The notes below the pieces were generated by a model. It searched no databases. It had not been told where the DNA came from and saw only the letters and a list, made by a program, of their open reading frames with translations. Positions 56,343-64,000 of a stretch of DNA of 64,000 bases are shown in pieces. The stretch comes from Guptibacillus hwajinpoensis (GTDB lineage: Bacteria > Bacillota > Bacilli > Bacillales > Guptibacillaceae): positions 496,001 to 560,000 of the forward strand of contig NZ_SWFM01000003.1 in NCBI RefSeq assembly GCF_005144865.1. Direction: 5' to 3'. The translations under genes were made by a program, and so were the position numbers. The stretch's first letter is position 1; every line of letters starts with the position of its first letter.

Positions 56343-58007
56343 CTACTCATTAAAAGCGACTCGAAGAACTTCTTCTGTCGTTGTTTGACCGTGCTTCACT
56401 TTAAGTAATCCGTCATCAATTAGAAAAATCGTTCCCTTTTTAATGGCGTATTGACGAATCGCTGTCATCGGTTCATTATTCATGATTTTCTTTCGAATGG
56501 CGTCATCCATCACTAACACTTCCTGAAGGGCAATTCTACCTTTATACCCTGTCATGTTGCAGTTCCCGCATCCTTTGCCACGATTAACCTTAGCAATGGA
56601 AATGCCACGCTTCTTGAAAATCTCTTTTTCACGCTCGGTTGCTTGCTCTACCTCTCCACAGTCTCGACAAACACGACGAACAAGACGCTGCGACACGATA
56701 CCAGCAAGGGAAGCTGCTACAAGAAAAGGTTCTACTCCCATATCTATTAATCTCGCAATTGTTGCGATCGAATCATTCGTATGAAGCGTGCTAAGAACAA
56801 GGTGACCAGTTAATGAAGCGCGGACTGCAATCTCTGCGGTTTCCGTATCACGAATTTCTCCCACCATCACAATGTCTGGATCTTGTCTTAAGATGGAACG
56901 AAGACCTTTTGCAAATGTAAGCCCAACGTTACTATTTACCTGTACCTGATTAATGCCCTCTAAGCGATATTCGACTGGGTCTTCTACAGTAATCACATTC
57001 GTTTGTTCATCGTTCAAATGATTTAATGTGGCATATAACGTTGAAGATTTTCCGGATCCTGTTGGACCTGTAATTAAAATAATGCCATTCGGCTGCTCAA
57101 TCATTTTGCGAAATCTACGATCGTTTATTGGATGAAGGTCAAGCTTATTTAATTGATTCAATGTACTACTCATATCTAGGACACGAAGAACCATTTTTTC
57201 GCCATACACAGTTGGCAGGGTTGATACTCGCAGATCGACAGGCTTCAAATTAATATTGATCTTAATTCTTCCGTCCTGCGGAACGCGGCTTTCCGTAATA
57301 TTAAGATTGGCCATGATTTTCACTCGAGCTGTGAGAACTTTTTGCATATGCTTTGGAAGGCTACGTTCTGTCCTTAAGTGACCATCAACTCGATATCGAA
57401 TTTGAAGCTTTGTTTCCTGAGGATCGAAATGAATATCGCTTGCCCGATTTTGAACCGCAAATTGAATAATCTGGTTTACAAGCCTAACAACTGGTGATTC
57501 TTCATCTGTTATTTGCTCTTCTTCAAGATCGTTTCGCTCACTTTTTATATCACTTAGTAACTCGTCCATTGAATCATCAATTTCGTAGTACTTACTAATG
57601 GCTCTCGCAATATCATCTTTCGTTGCGATTGTTCGTTCAATCAAAAAGCCTGTGGAAAGACGAAGATCGTCAATCGCAAAGAAGTCCATTGGGTCCGACA
57701 TGGCGACGTAAAGACGATTATTCTCAATTTTGAGTGGAATGAGATGATATTTATTCACAATATCCTTCGGTACAAGATCAATCACATGGTTTTCAACTGG
57801 GTAATTATACAAACTAACATGTGGAATGCCGAGCTGAAATTCAAGTACTTCAATAAGCTGTTGTTCTGTAATGATTCCCTGCTGAATTAAAGCATCACCA
57901 AGCTTAAGATCATTCGGTTTCTGAGACAAAGCTTCATCAAGCTGCTCTTTTGTTATAGCGTGAGATTCAATAAGGAGGTCTCCAAGTCGTTTCTTTGTTT
58001 GTCTCAT
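56343..58007 (-). CDS. pilB: Pilus assembly ATPase PilB
   Basis: 554 residues: MshEN domain N-terminal (about 1-150, with the GDALIQQGIITEQQLIEVL pattern that can bind cyclic di-GMP in relatives), N2, then ATPase core with ITGPTGSGKSSTLY (near 318), DIVMVGEIRDTETAEI and a four-cysteine zinc site (CRDC and CGNC). Drives pilus extension. ATG overlaps the preceding stop (TAATG), AAGGAGGG upstream. Confidence 0.96.
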   Translation of the reverse strand: MRQTKKRLGDLLIESHAITKEQLDEALSQKPNDLKLGDALIQQGIITEQQLIEVLEFQLGIPHVSLYNYPVENHVIDLVPKDIVNKYHLIPLKIENNRLYVAMSDPMDFFAIDDLRLSTGFLIERTIATKDDIARAISKYYEIDDSMDELLSDIKSERNDLEEEQITDEESPVVRLVNQIIQFAVQNRASDIHFDPQETKLQIRYRVDGHLRTERSLPKHMQKVLTARVKIMANLNITESRVPQDGRIKININLKPVDLRVSTLPTVYGEKMVLRVLDMSSTLNQLNKLDLHPINDRRFRKMIEQPNGIILITGPTGSGKSSTLYATLNHLNDEQTNVITVEDPVEYRLEGINQVQVNSNVGLTFAKGLRSILRQDPDIVMVGEIRDTETAEIAVRASLTGHLVLSTLHTNDSIATIARLIDMGVEPFLVAASLAGIVSQRLVRRVCRDCGEVEQATEREKEIFKKRGISIAKVNRGKGCGNCNMTGYKGRIALQEVLVMDDAIRKKIMNNEPMTAIRQYAIKKGTIFLIDDGLLKVKHGQTTTEEVLRVAFNE

Positions 58008-59380
58008 TACTCACCCTCCTTCTGATACTCTAAGCCCTTAATAACTTCATCGTTCCCCTCTCCAGTTTGATCTTCGTTATCTTCATTTTCGCTATCATTT
58101 GTAGCATCATCATTTTGAGAGTTGCCAGTAGTGCTACCATTTTCATCCGTCTTAGTCTCATCTGTTCCTTCGCTGTCTGCTTCTATCAATGGGTTTCCAT
58201 CTTCATCAGTCGTTACACCTTCACTAGGAGGCTCAGGATATGCTTTCTTTTCAATACGATGAATTGGGGAATAAAAATCCTCAAATAGGTTTTCCTTATT
58301 GATCACGCGTTTATCCTGATCGAACGTCTCGCGGAACGTAGTGATAAGGTAGCCTTCTTTACCTTCCTGGATAACCGCTTTTTCATTTCCACTTAACGCT
58401 TCTGAATACTGAATAATTGTGTCAGGATCAATTATTTCTTTGATCACCTTTGGTTTATAAGTTAGCGGAAATGCGGGACCAAATAACGTCACTACGATAG
58501 AATCCTTTTCCCATTTAAATTCAATAGTGTATGATGACTGATTGGGGTTATAGAAACTGAAATCCTGATTGGTCATATTAATGACAGCGTTCAACCCAGG
58601 TTCACCATAGACTGGTAAATCAAGCGTTGTATGCCTCTCTCTTAATTCAAAATTAGTATGAAGAAGTACTTCTAGAATCGCAGATGGGAACAGGTTCAAA
58701 CTATCTGTCTGCTTTTCCGTAACATTTGCTTCTCTGAACAAGTCTTGAAGCGAAAACGTTTGTTCAGGCTCGATTGTTACATTTTTAATCGTATCTACTA
58801 CTTTTGGAACAAGAATAAGATCTGACGTGCCTATCACCTTACTCTCTGCTAGCTCCTCGATACGATCACTTGTCGCGTAATAATTTGCTAAATCAATCGG
58901 TATCTCATCCGTCTCAAGAGTAGATGCATAGCCCGATAATACTTCAGAAAGAAGTGGTAAACTAAATAACTCAGAGTTCATTCCCAACTCCGCAATAAGT
59001 TCAGTGAGCATCTCTGTGTTCAACGTAACTAGCAGCGGCACTTCTTCAGTATTTGAAATAGCCATAGTGTCGATAGTTTCACTTACTTGAAAATCCCATA
59101 ACTCACCCGGTAACTTGATGTTCTCTGAATCATGCTGCAATGACAAAAGTTGAAGTGTTTTCCATGTTGCTATTTCGTTTTCAATCTTCTCCTTTGCTTC
59201 AGCTGACTGCAACCCAGAAACAGATACACTCCCTACTATTGAATTTTCAGGAAGTGTATCTTCACCAAACACCTTTTGATAGGATGAAGTTCCAAAAATC
59301 GAAAAACTAGAAATGAAAATAGTTGAAATCACGATAAGTCCAGCCGTTTTAATCAAACCTCTGCGAGCAACTTCGCTCAT
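58007..59380 (-). CDS. VanW/G5-like extracytoplasmic protein in the pilus operon
   Basis: 457 residues: one N-terminal membrane anchor (about 9-28), an extracellular region with a PG_binding_4-like stretch (VSVSGLQSAEAKEKIENEI), a VanW-like core (IEPEQTFSLQDLF; GLNAVINMTNQDFSFYNPN), a G5-like segment (EIIDPDTIIQYSEALSGNEK) and a Glu/Asp/Thr/Ser-rich tail. VanW proteins are of unknown function and often wall-linked. Start ATG 59380 sits 11 nt after GAGG; GTG 59392 lies within that site. Overlap with pilB by one base ties it to pilus assembly. Domain calls are by eye. Confidence 0.65.
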   Translation of the reverse strand: MSEVARRGLIKTAGLIVISTIFISSFSIFGTSSYQKVFGEDTLPENSIVGSVSVSGLQSAEAKEKIENEIATWKTLQLLSLQHDSENIKLPGELWDFQVSETIDTMAISNTEEVPLLVTLNTEMLTELIAELGMNSELFSLPLLSEVLSGYASTLETDEIPIDLANYYATSDRIEELAESKVIGTSDLILVPKVVDTIKNVTIEPEQTFSLQDLFREANVTEKQTDSLNLFPSAILEVLLHTNFELRERHTTLDLPVYGEPGLNAVINMTNQDFSFYNPNQSSYTIEFKWEKDSIVVTLFGPAFPLTYKPKVIKEIIDPDTIIQYSEALSGNEKAVIQEGKEGYLITTFRETFDQDKRVINKENLFEDFYSPIHRIEKKAYPEPPSEGVTTDEDGNPLIEADSEGTDETKTDENGSTTGNSQNDDATNDSENEDNEDQTGEGNDEVIKGLEYQKEGE

Positions 59381-59394
59381 CTTGATGAACACCT

Positions 59395-60204
59395 CTATTC
59401 TGAGACATGCATTGAAAGTTCAACCACGACGCCTACGCCAGTATTTTGCGCTTTCTCAATCTCTTTTCGACTTAGAATACTACCTTCTGCAAATAGTAGA
59501 TTGCCGTCAGGTGCATAAATATCTTTCAGTAGCTTTTTACCTTCTAGAATTTCTACCTGTTTTTCTCTAAAATCAGAGCTCTCACCTGATTCACTAGCCT
59601 CAGCGTATTTTGAAAGTTGCTCGGACTCAATTACTCTTGCTTCTTCAATGTTTTTGTCTGGCTCTGTCTTCATTGGAGCTTCGGATAGCTGTTGCTCTTG
59701 ATTTGAAAGGAAGGCCTCTGGCTGTGAAACAATATGATCAAATGCATCGATCGAAACAATCAGAAGATCTTTTCCTAACGTAATAACGTGCTCAATCGAT
59801 AGGAAGTGTTCTGCATCAGCATTTTTAAACTGAAGGCCAAGAATACGACCAGTATTGTCATCTAGGAAGAATTCATTTACTTCTCCGTGAAACTGACCTC
59901 CCCTATCAATGATCTTCGTACCAATAATGCTAATCTTCTTTTTAACTAGTTCATTTGCAATTGGAATTTCTGATAGATCAAATATGGCTTTCTCTTCTTC
60001 AATCATCACTGCATACTCACCGACACCGATTACTTTACGGAATGGAACAGCTTTAACGCTTACATCCCAATCCGGGTGATCTACCGTTAGAAAATCGATT
60101 GATTTATCCGCAGAATTAATGACAAGGGATTTTACATGCCCAATTTCTGTACCGCTTTGAATGCTGATAATCGGAAGTCCTACTACCTGATTGCTTTTTT
60201 TCAT
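59395..60204 (-). CDS. PRC-barrel protein in the pilus operon
   Basis: 269 residues, soluble. Two PRC-barrel domains: about 5-80 (VVGLPIISIQSGTEIGHVKS) and about 90-160 (IIGTKIIDRGGQFHGEVNEF). A charged linker follows and a final domain (about 220-269, KLLKDIYAPDGNLLFAEGSI). PRC barrels bind proteins or RNA in other systems (RimM, photosynthetic reaction centre). AGGTGTGTGATG precedes the ATG; 14 bp after the next gene. A scaffold role for the pilus base is inference from the operon. Confidence 0.75.
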   Translation of the reverse strand: MKKSNQVVGLPIISIQSGTEIGHVKSLVINSADKSIDFLTVDHPDWDVSVKAVPFRKVIGVGEYAVMIEEEKAIFDLSEIPIANELVKKKISIIGTKIIDRGGQFHGEVNEFFLDDNTGRILGLQFKNADAEHFLSIEHVITLGKDLLIVSIDAFDHIVSQPEAFLSNQEQQLSEAPMKTEPDKNIEEARVIESEQLSKYAEASESGESSDFREKQVEILEGKKLLKDIYAPDGNLLFAEGSILSRKEIEKAQNTGVGVVVELSMHVSE

Positions 60205-60218
60205 CTGTCATCACACAC

Positions 60219-61589
60219 CTATTTCATCATTTTGTTCTTTATCATTGATTGAAGATAACGAATTTCTTCAAGTAAAAGTGGGTACTTGCATCGATCTTCC
60301 ATCTCAGAAAGTAACTTCTCTACTTTTGCCCACTGACCAGATTCAATTAAATGGCTTCTGTACTCTGCAGCAATTGAGAAGTACATCACATCATCAAGAT
60401 TGCTAGTGAGAAGCTGGTCGACCATTTTTTCATACTCTGATACGTAACCAATTTCTTTATAATTCCGTGCTTGTTCATGTAACAAAGAAAGCATTTGAGT
60501 GGCAACCTTTTCAGAAGACTGATCCACAGCCACTTCTTCGGTTTTGGTTTCAACAGGAAATTCTGTTTCGTTTCCTACTTGCTCAATCTCATTGGTAGTT
60601 TCTAACATTTCATTCAATGCATCTTCAAGAATAAGAGATTCGTCTTCTTCTGGCTTAAGAGTATCTTCACTTTCAATTTGCTTTACTTCTCCATTCTTTT
60701 CTACTTCAAAGAGAATTGGTACGCGATCGTTCAAATCCTCTATTTCTTCAAGTCTATTCTCAAATTGATTCTCGTTCTGTTCTGAAGAAGAGTGATCACC
60801 TTCTTGTTCAAGCAAAGAAGTTGCAGTGCCAGCGGTTTCTGTTTCGCTTTTCTGCTGCAGTTGCTCTTGCTCTGCTTCACGAATGAAGTCATCAAAAAAG
60901 CTTTCTAACTCTTCTTCTTCATCGTTTTCTTCATATACGGTTTCCATACGAGCAGAAAAGTCTATTTCCTCAATTTCTTCTAGCTCAATCAGCTCTTCTG
61001 AAGATTCCTCTTCATCATTTTGATCGGCTGTGTATAGATTTAAATGTTCGTCTAAATTAAATTCTTCTGCACTGTCCACTTCTTCAAGAACCGGTTTAGC
61101 ATCTGCCGCTTTAAGTTCCTCATGATCTTCTATTTCTTCTAGCTTAAGTAGTAGTTCATGATTCATTTCATCATCAAAATATTTTTCTTCCTCTTCTTGC
61201 ATAACTTCTTCGCTTTCATCAGTTTCTCTATTACTACTATTATCGTCATACTCTTCTCTTTCTTTAATCAATTTGTTTCTAAACGATTCTTTTTTCTCTG
61301 AAACTGGCTCATTTTCGATATGCATCGCTACACCCATCTCATCAGCTACGTTAACGAACAAGACATTCGCCTTCTTCCAGATGACATACATTAAAATAGA
61401 TGCACAAAGCAAAACTAGTATTATAGCAAGTGGTAGAGGATATATGACCTTAAAAACTAAGAGCAATATACTTAATGCTGAAGCCATTCCCGCCACCAAC
61501 GTTTTTTGCACAATTGATAGCCCCATTGGCACAAGAGTTAGGATAAGTAAAAGCAAACCTCCACCGATTAAAGCCAATACATATTGCAC
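60219..61589 (-). CDS. Acidic membrane protein, first gene of the pilus operon
   Basis: 456 residues, GTG start with GAGGAGG 10 nt upstream. Three transmembrane helices fill residues 1-70. Then a very acidic, low-complexity cytoplasmic stretch (about 88-365) rich in Glu, Asp and Ser, and a helical C-terminal domain (about 365-456, MLSLLHEQARNYKEIGYVSE) that may be TPR-like. No known family recognised. Being first in the operon, it is probably co-expressed with PilB-T-C. Function unknown. Confidence 0.8.
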   Translation of the reverse strand: MQYVLALIGGGLLLLILTLVPMGLSIVQKTLVAGMASALSILLLVFKVIYPLPLAIILVLLCASILMYVIWKKANVLFVNVADEMGVAMHIENEPVSEKKESFRNKLIKEREEYDDNSSNRETDESEEVMQEEEEKYFDDEMNHELLLKLEEIEDHEELKAADAKPVLEEVDSAEEFNLDEHLNLYTADQNDEEESSEELIELEEIEEIDFSARMETVYEENDEEEELESFFDDFIREAEQEQLQQKSETETAGTATSLLEQEGDHSSSEQNENQFENRLEEIEDLNDRVPILFEVEKNGEVKQIESEDTLKPEEDESLILEDALNEMLETTNEIEQVGNETEFPVETKTEEVAVDQSSEKVATQMLSLLHEQARNYKEIGYVSEYEKMVDQLLTSNLDDVMYFSIAAEYRSHLIESGQWAKVEKLLSEMEDRCKYPLLLEEIRYLQSMIKNKMMK

Positions 61590-61659
61590 TAGCTTTACAC
61601 CTCCTCAATAAAAAAGTTGTCAAAATCTCACAATAAAAAGAATTTTATGTAGTTTATTG

Positions 61660-61665
61660 TATAAT
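61660..61665 (+). promoter_or_regulatory. Possible -10 of the minor pilin operon
   Basis: TATAAT on the plus strand, 74 bp before the first minor pilin start, in the 149-bp divergent gap. No good -35 is visible at 16-18 nt. Confidence 0.4.
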
Positions 61666-61738
61666 AGTATTAGGAAATTGGAAACAACACTATTTTTTAA
61701 CAATGTTTGTTTTTTTTGCATATTGGGGGTGCAGAGCA

Positions 61739-62185
61739 GTGCTGCGGACTGAAAGAGGGTTCACACTTATAGAAATTCTTGTTTCACTTACACTACTAAC
61801 TTCAATCGTTTTAACCGCATCCTATTTTTTTGTACAATCGAATACAGTATCTTCTTATAATAACCAAAAGCTAGTAGCGGTTAACCTCGCGCGCTCTACA
61901 CTAGAACGGGTTCAACTAAATCCTGATCTTTACGTGACAAATGGGATCAAAGGGAGTCCATATACTTTTCAGTCGTGCCAAAGTAGTGGTAGTTCATCAT
62001 GTCAGAACTTTCAGGTCTTGATTAACAACCATCAATATCTCATAAATATTGCACTCTCGCAGGATAATAACGAAAAAGATTTGAACATAGTTGATGTTCA
62101 GGTTGATGTATCCTTATCTAACACAAAAAAGTCTATTAAAAGTACAGTTGAGGGGTATATCGCAAATGAATCTATACTGCCGTAA
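61739..62185 (+). CDS. Minor pilin, PilV/GspI-like
   Basis: 148 residues beginning at GTG 61739, eleven bases after GGGGGTG start region. Prepilin signal ERG|FTLIEILVSLTLLTSIVL with Glu5. The remaining domain is small with a Cys pair (SCQSSGSSSCQNF). First gene of an operon divergent from the assembly genes. An upstream ATG at 61703 lacks a site and would break the signal. Confidence 0.82.
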   Translation: MLRTERGFTLIEILVSLTLLTSIVLTASYFFVQSNTVSSYNNQKLVAVNLARSTLERVQLNPDLYVTNGIKGSPYTFQSCQSSGSSSCQNFQVLINNHQYLINIALSQDNNEKDLNIVDVQVDVSLSNTKKSIKSTVEGYIANESILP

Positions 62186-62654
62186 TAACCGTGGTGTTAC
62201 TCTACCAGAAGTTCTCATTACACTCGTTCTTCTATCAATTGTATCTATTGCCATTTATTCTTTTCTCTTTAATGGTCTTCATTCCTATGAAAAAGTTCGA
62301 GCTGAAACTGGCTTTCGCGATGACGCTGATATTATCATGACGTCTTTTATCAATACACTTTACCCAGTGAAAGAATCAGAAATAACGTCACGAACATTTC
62401 AGCCTTCTACAAATACTTATCTTCTAACCATTAATAACACCGACACGATTGGCTTTCAAAATGGTCAAGCAATACTGAATGGACGTATTTTGAATGACAA
62501 ATCCTATAATCTATCAGGCTCAACAATCACTGAAACGTCCAAGGGAAATTTCGAGATTACAATTGCAATCTCTGACTCGAAAGTTAATCATGCTAAGTCT
62601 TTAACGCTAAAAAGTCAAATAGGGCTCATAACGGAGGATGCAAATGGACCTTAA
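62166..62654 (+). CDS. Minor pilin, PilW/GspJ-like
   Basis: 162 residues. Prepilin signal NRG|VTLPEVLITLVLLSIVS with Glu5. ATG at 62166 follows GAGGGG by 10 nt and overlaps the preceding gene by 20 nt. An earlier in-frame ATG at 62091 lies inside that gene and would disrupt the signal. Confidence 0.82.
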   Translation: MNLYCRNNRGVTLPEVLITLVLLSIVSIAIYSFLFNGLHSYEKVRAETGFRDDADIIMTSFINTLYPVKESEITSRTFQPSTNTYLLTINNTDTIGFQNGQAILNGRILNDKSYNLSGSTITETSKGNFEITIAISDSKVNHAKSLTLKSQIGLITEDANGP

Positions 62655-64000
62655 TACATTTCGCAATGAACAGGGATCAAGTCTTGTTCTTGTATTACTC
62701 GTAACCCTCATTTTTACTGTTCTAGGACTTTCTCTTTTAAGTGCTACAGTAAATGGAACGAAGCGAACTGAACTTCGTGAAGATGATGTACAAGCAACGT
62801 ACATCGCTGAAAAAGGGGTAGATGAAATTGTTCAGTCGATTCAAACGGATTTAATCAATGGGATTGGTTCATCAGGGCTTACAATTGATAATTACAAGTC
62901 TCTCGTTGATCAAACCATTAACTCTCATAAATCGATTACATCCCTTAGCCATCAAACAGGAGTGTCGGTAGCAAAGGTAATCAATTCATATCAGTCAACA
63001 AATGAATTAAAAAGAGTCATTGAGGTAGAAAGTACAGGAACGGTGAATAGCGAGTCAAAAACCATTAACAAAAAACTAGAAATTGGTCCAAACGTCATTC
63101 CTGATGTCCTCAAGTATGCAGTTGGAGCATACGATACGTGTCAAAAAAAGAAAAACAATGGTAGCTGCGATACTAAAGGGGAAGGTAACCTTTTCTTACA
63201 CGGAGGAGTTGCCATACAAGGGGATTTAAAAGTAGATGGTGATCTCATTACAACGAATCAGGGGTATGTGCGCTATGGAAATCACGATTATTGGATCGAC
63301 ACGTATTTACCTACTATTAAAAGTATTACCGATCCTTCCTCCAAAGCTAGAATCGTTCTCGGTGGAAGAGTAATTAATTTTACGAATGAGCCCCCTTATA
63401 AAAGTCATATCGACCAATTCAATTTTACTGCCAATCATTACAACGATGTGAAACCAGAGCAAGCTTTTGAAGGCAATGATTATCCAATCATTGAGAAAAG
63501 AGATTCTCTTGGTGACCCTGTTGTCATTAGCGATAATGAGAGTGTATATAAGTATACTCTTAACGATACATCGATTAAAGGTGAGCCGATTGCTAAAAAA
63601 TCCCTTTCAGCAAGTAATGATAAACCACTAGAAACAATCATAACTGATGCAAATTTTTCAAACGAGAACGTTTATCCTTATCACCTAGACCGTTATACTA
63701 AAGGAAATAAGACATATGAAGATGTGCTGAATTTCGATAATACTATCCTAAAAAAAACGAATTCATTTAAACGCTTTGGAACAGAGGGAAGCTTATCTTT
63801 AACAGGAAATTCAAGCTCTTTCAGCACCACGTCTTCTAAGAATGGAATTTACGTCGGTAATGATCTTATTATCGGTAACCCTTCTAATACTACTAATAAC
63901 ACGAGCAGTTACGATAAACTCAAAGTTAGCGGTCCTTTTTACGTTGGAAACGACTTAACGATAAAAGGAGCGAATGTAGAATTCAACGCTTTAATGTATG
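62644..64000 (+). CDS. PilX/GspK-like pilus-associated protein, 3' partial
   Basis: Open to the window end, 452 codons. ATG at 62644 overlaps the previous stop region, with GGAGG upstream. N-terminus NEQGSSLVLVLLVTLIFTVLG is prepilin-like but has no Glu5, as in the tip proteins PilX/GspK. The long exported part has a CxxxxxxxxxC pair (DTCQKKKNNGSC) and GDLKVDGDLITT / YVGNDLTIKG stretches like beta-helical surface domains. Length greatly exceeds a minor pilin. Start and family placement are reasonable; C-terminus not seen. Confidence 0.78.
   Translation, partial: MDLNTFRNEQGSSLVLVLLVTLIFTVLGLSLLSATVNGTKRTELREDDVQATYIAEKGVDEIVQSIQTDLINGIGSSGLTIDNYKSLVDQTINSHKSITSLSHQTGVSVAKVINSYQSTNELKRVIEVESTGTVNSESKTINKKLEIGPNVIPDVLKYAVGAYDTCQKKKNNGSCDTKGEGNLFLHGGVAIQGDLKVDGDLITTNQGYVRYGNHDYWIDTYLPTIKSITDPSSKARIVLGGRVINFTNEPPYKSHIDQFNFTANHYNDVKPEQAFEGNDYPIIEKRDSLGDPVVISDNESVYKYTLNDTSIKGEPIAKKSLSASNDKPLETIITDANFSNENVYPYHLDRYTKGNKTYEDVLNFDNTILKKTNSFKRFGTEGSLSLTGNSSSFSTTSSKNGIYVGNDLIIGNPSNTTNNTSSYDKLKVSGPFYVGNDLTIKGANVEFNALMY

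Overview
The window is chromosomal DNA from a spore-forming member of the Bacillaceae. The evidence is moderately low GC, strong Bacillus-type ribosome binding sites, T-box and L21 leaders, and sporulation genes (spoVB, bofC, coxA, safA, spo0B, spoIVFA, spoIVFB, spoIIB). The gene order is close to the hisS-relA-secDF-ruvAB-nadABC-obg-minCD-mreBCD-maf-comC block of Bacillus subtilis. There is no rRNA, tRNA, prophage or intact insertion sequence. Species is not determined; the split secD/secF, the RNase E/G family gene and the type IV pilus locus all differ from B. subtilis.

Layout. 1-8 kb: aspS and hisS behind a T-box leader, a small yrzK gene, a divergent cell-wall amidase, then dtd and relA. 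8-15 kb: apt, recJ, a LapA-like protein, a cation diffusion facilitator, secF, secD and comN. 15-20 kb: membrane proteins including SpoVB, a DUF421 protein and an ArsB/NhaD-type permease. 20-25 kb: yajC, tgt, queA, a DUF2905 protein, ruvB and ruvA. 25-30 kb: bofC, yebC, a CoxA-like lipoprotein, a kinase-like protein and a repeat-rich SafA. 30-36 kb: nadB-nadC-nadA facing nifS-niaR. 36-43 kb: pheA, pheB, obg, spo0B, rpmA, prp, rplU, a short RNase G-like enzyme, spoIVFB and spoIVFA. 43-50 kb: minD, minC, mreD, mreC, mreB, radC, maf and spoIIB. 50-64 kb: a complete type IV pilus locus with assembly ATPase PilB, retraction ATPase PilT, PilC, PilM/N/O, prepilin peptidase, major pilin, three unfamiliar accessory proteins and divergently transcribed minor pilins. 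The last gene runs off the window.

How the genes work together. Translation and stringent response (aspS, hisS, dtd, relA), protein export (secD, secF, yajC), queuosine tRNA modification (tgt, queA), Holliday junction repair (ruvA, ruvB, recJ), NAD synthesis with its own repressor, cell shape and division-site placement (mreBCD, minCD), and the sigma-K checkpoint (bofC, spoIVFA, spoIVFB) form conserved operons. The unusual material is the type IV pilus locus, which sits where B. subtilis carries comC next to spoIIB and maf; the tandemly amplified Gly/Tyr/Asn-rich domain of SafA; and structured non-coding repeats. Two copies of a 222-225 bp miniature element with terminal inverted repeats occur 26 kb apart in opposite orientation, one with an intact 8-bp target duplication. 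A tandem pair of a second structured repeat lies upstream of ruvA. The only gene-free stretches over about 300 bases hold these repeats or the T-box leader.
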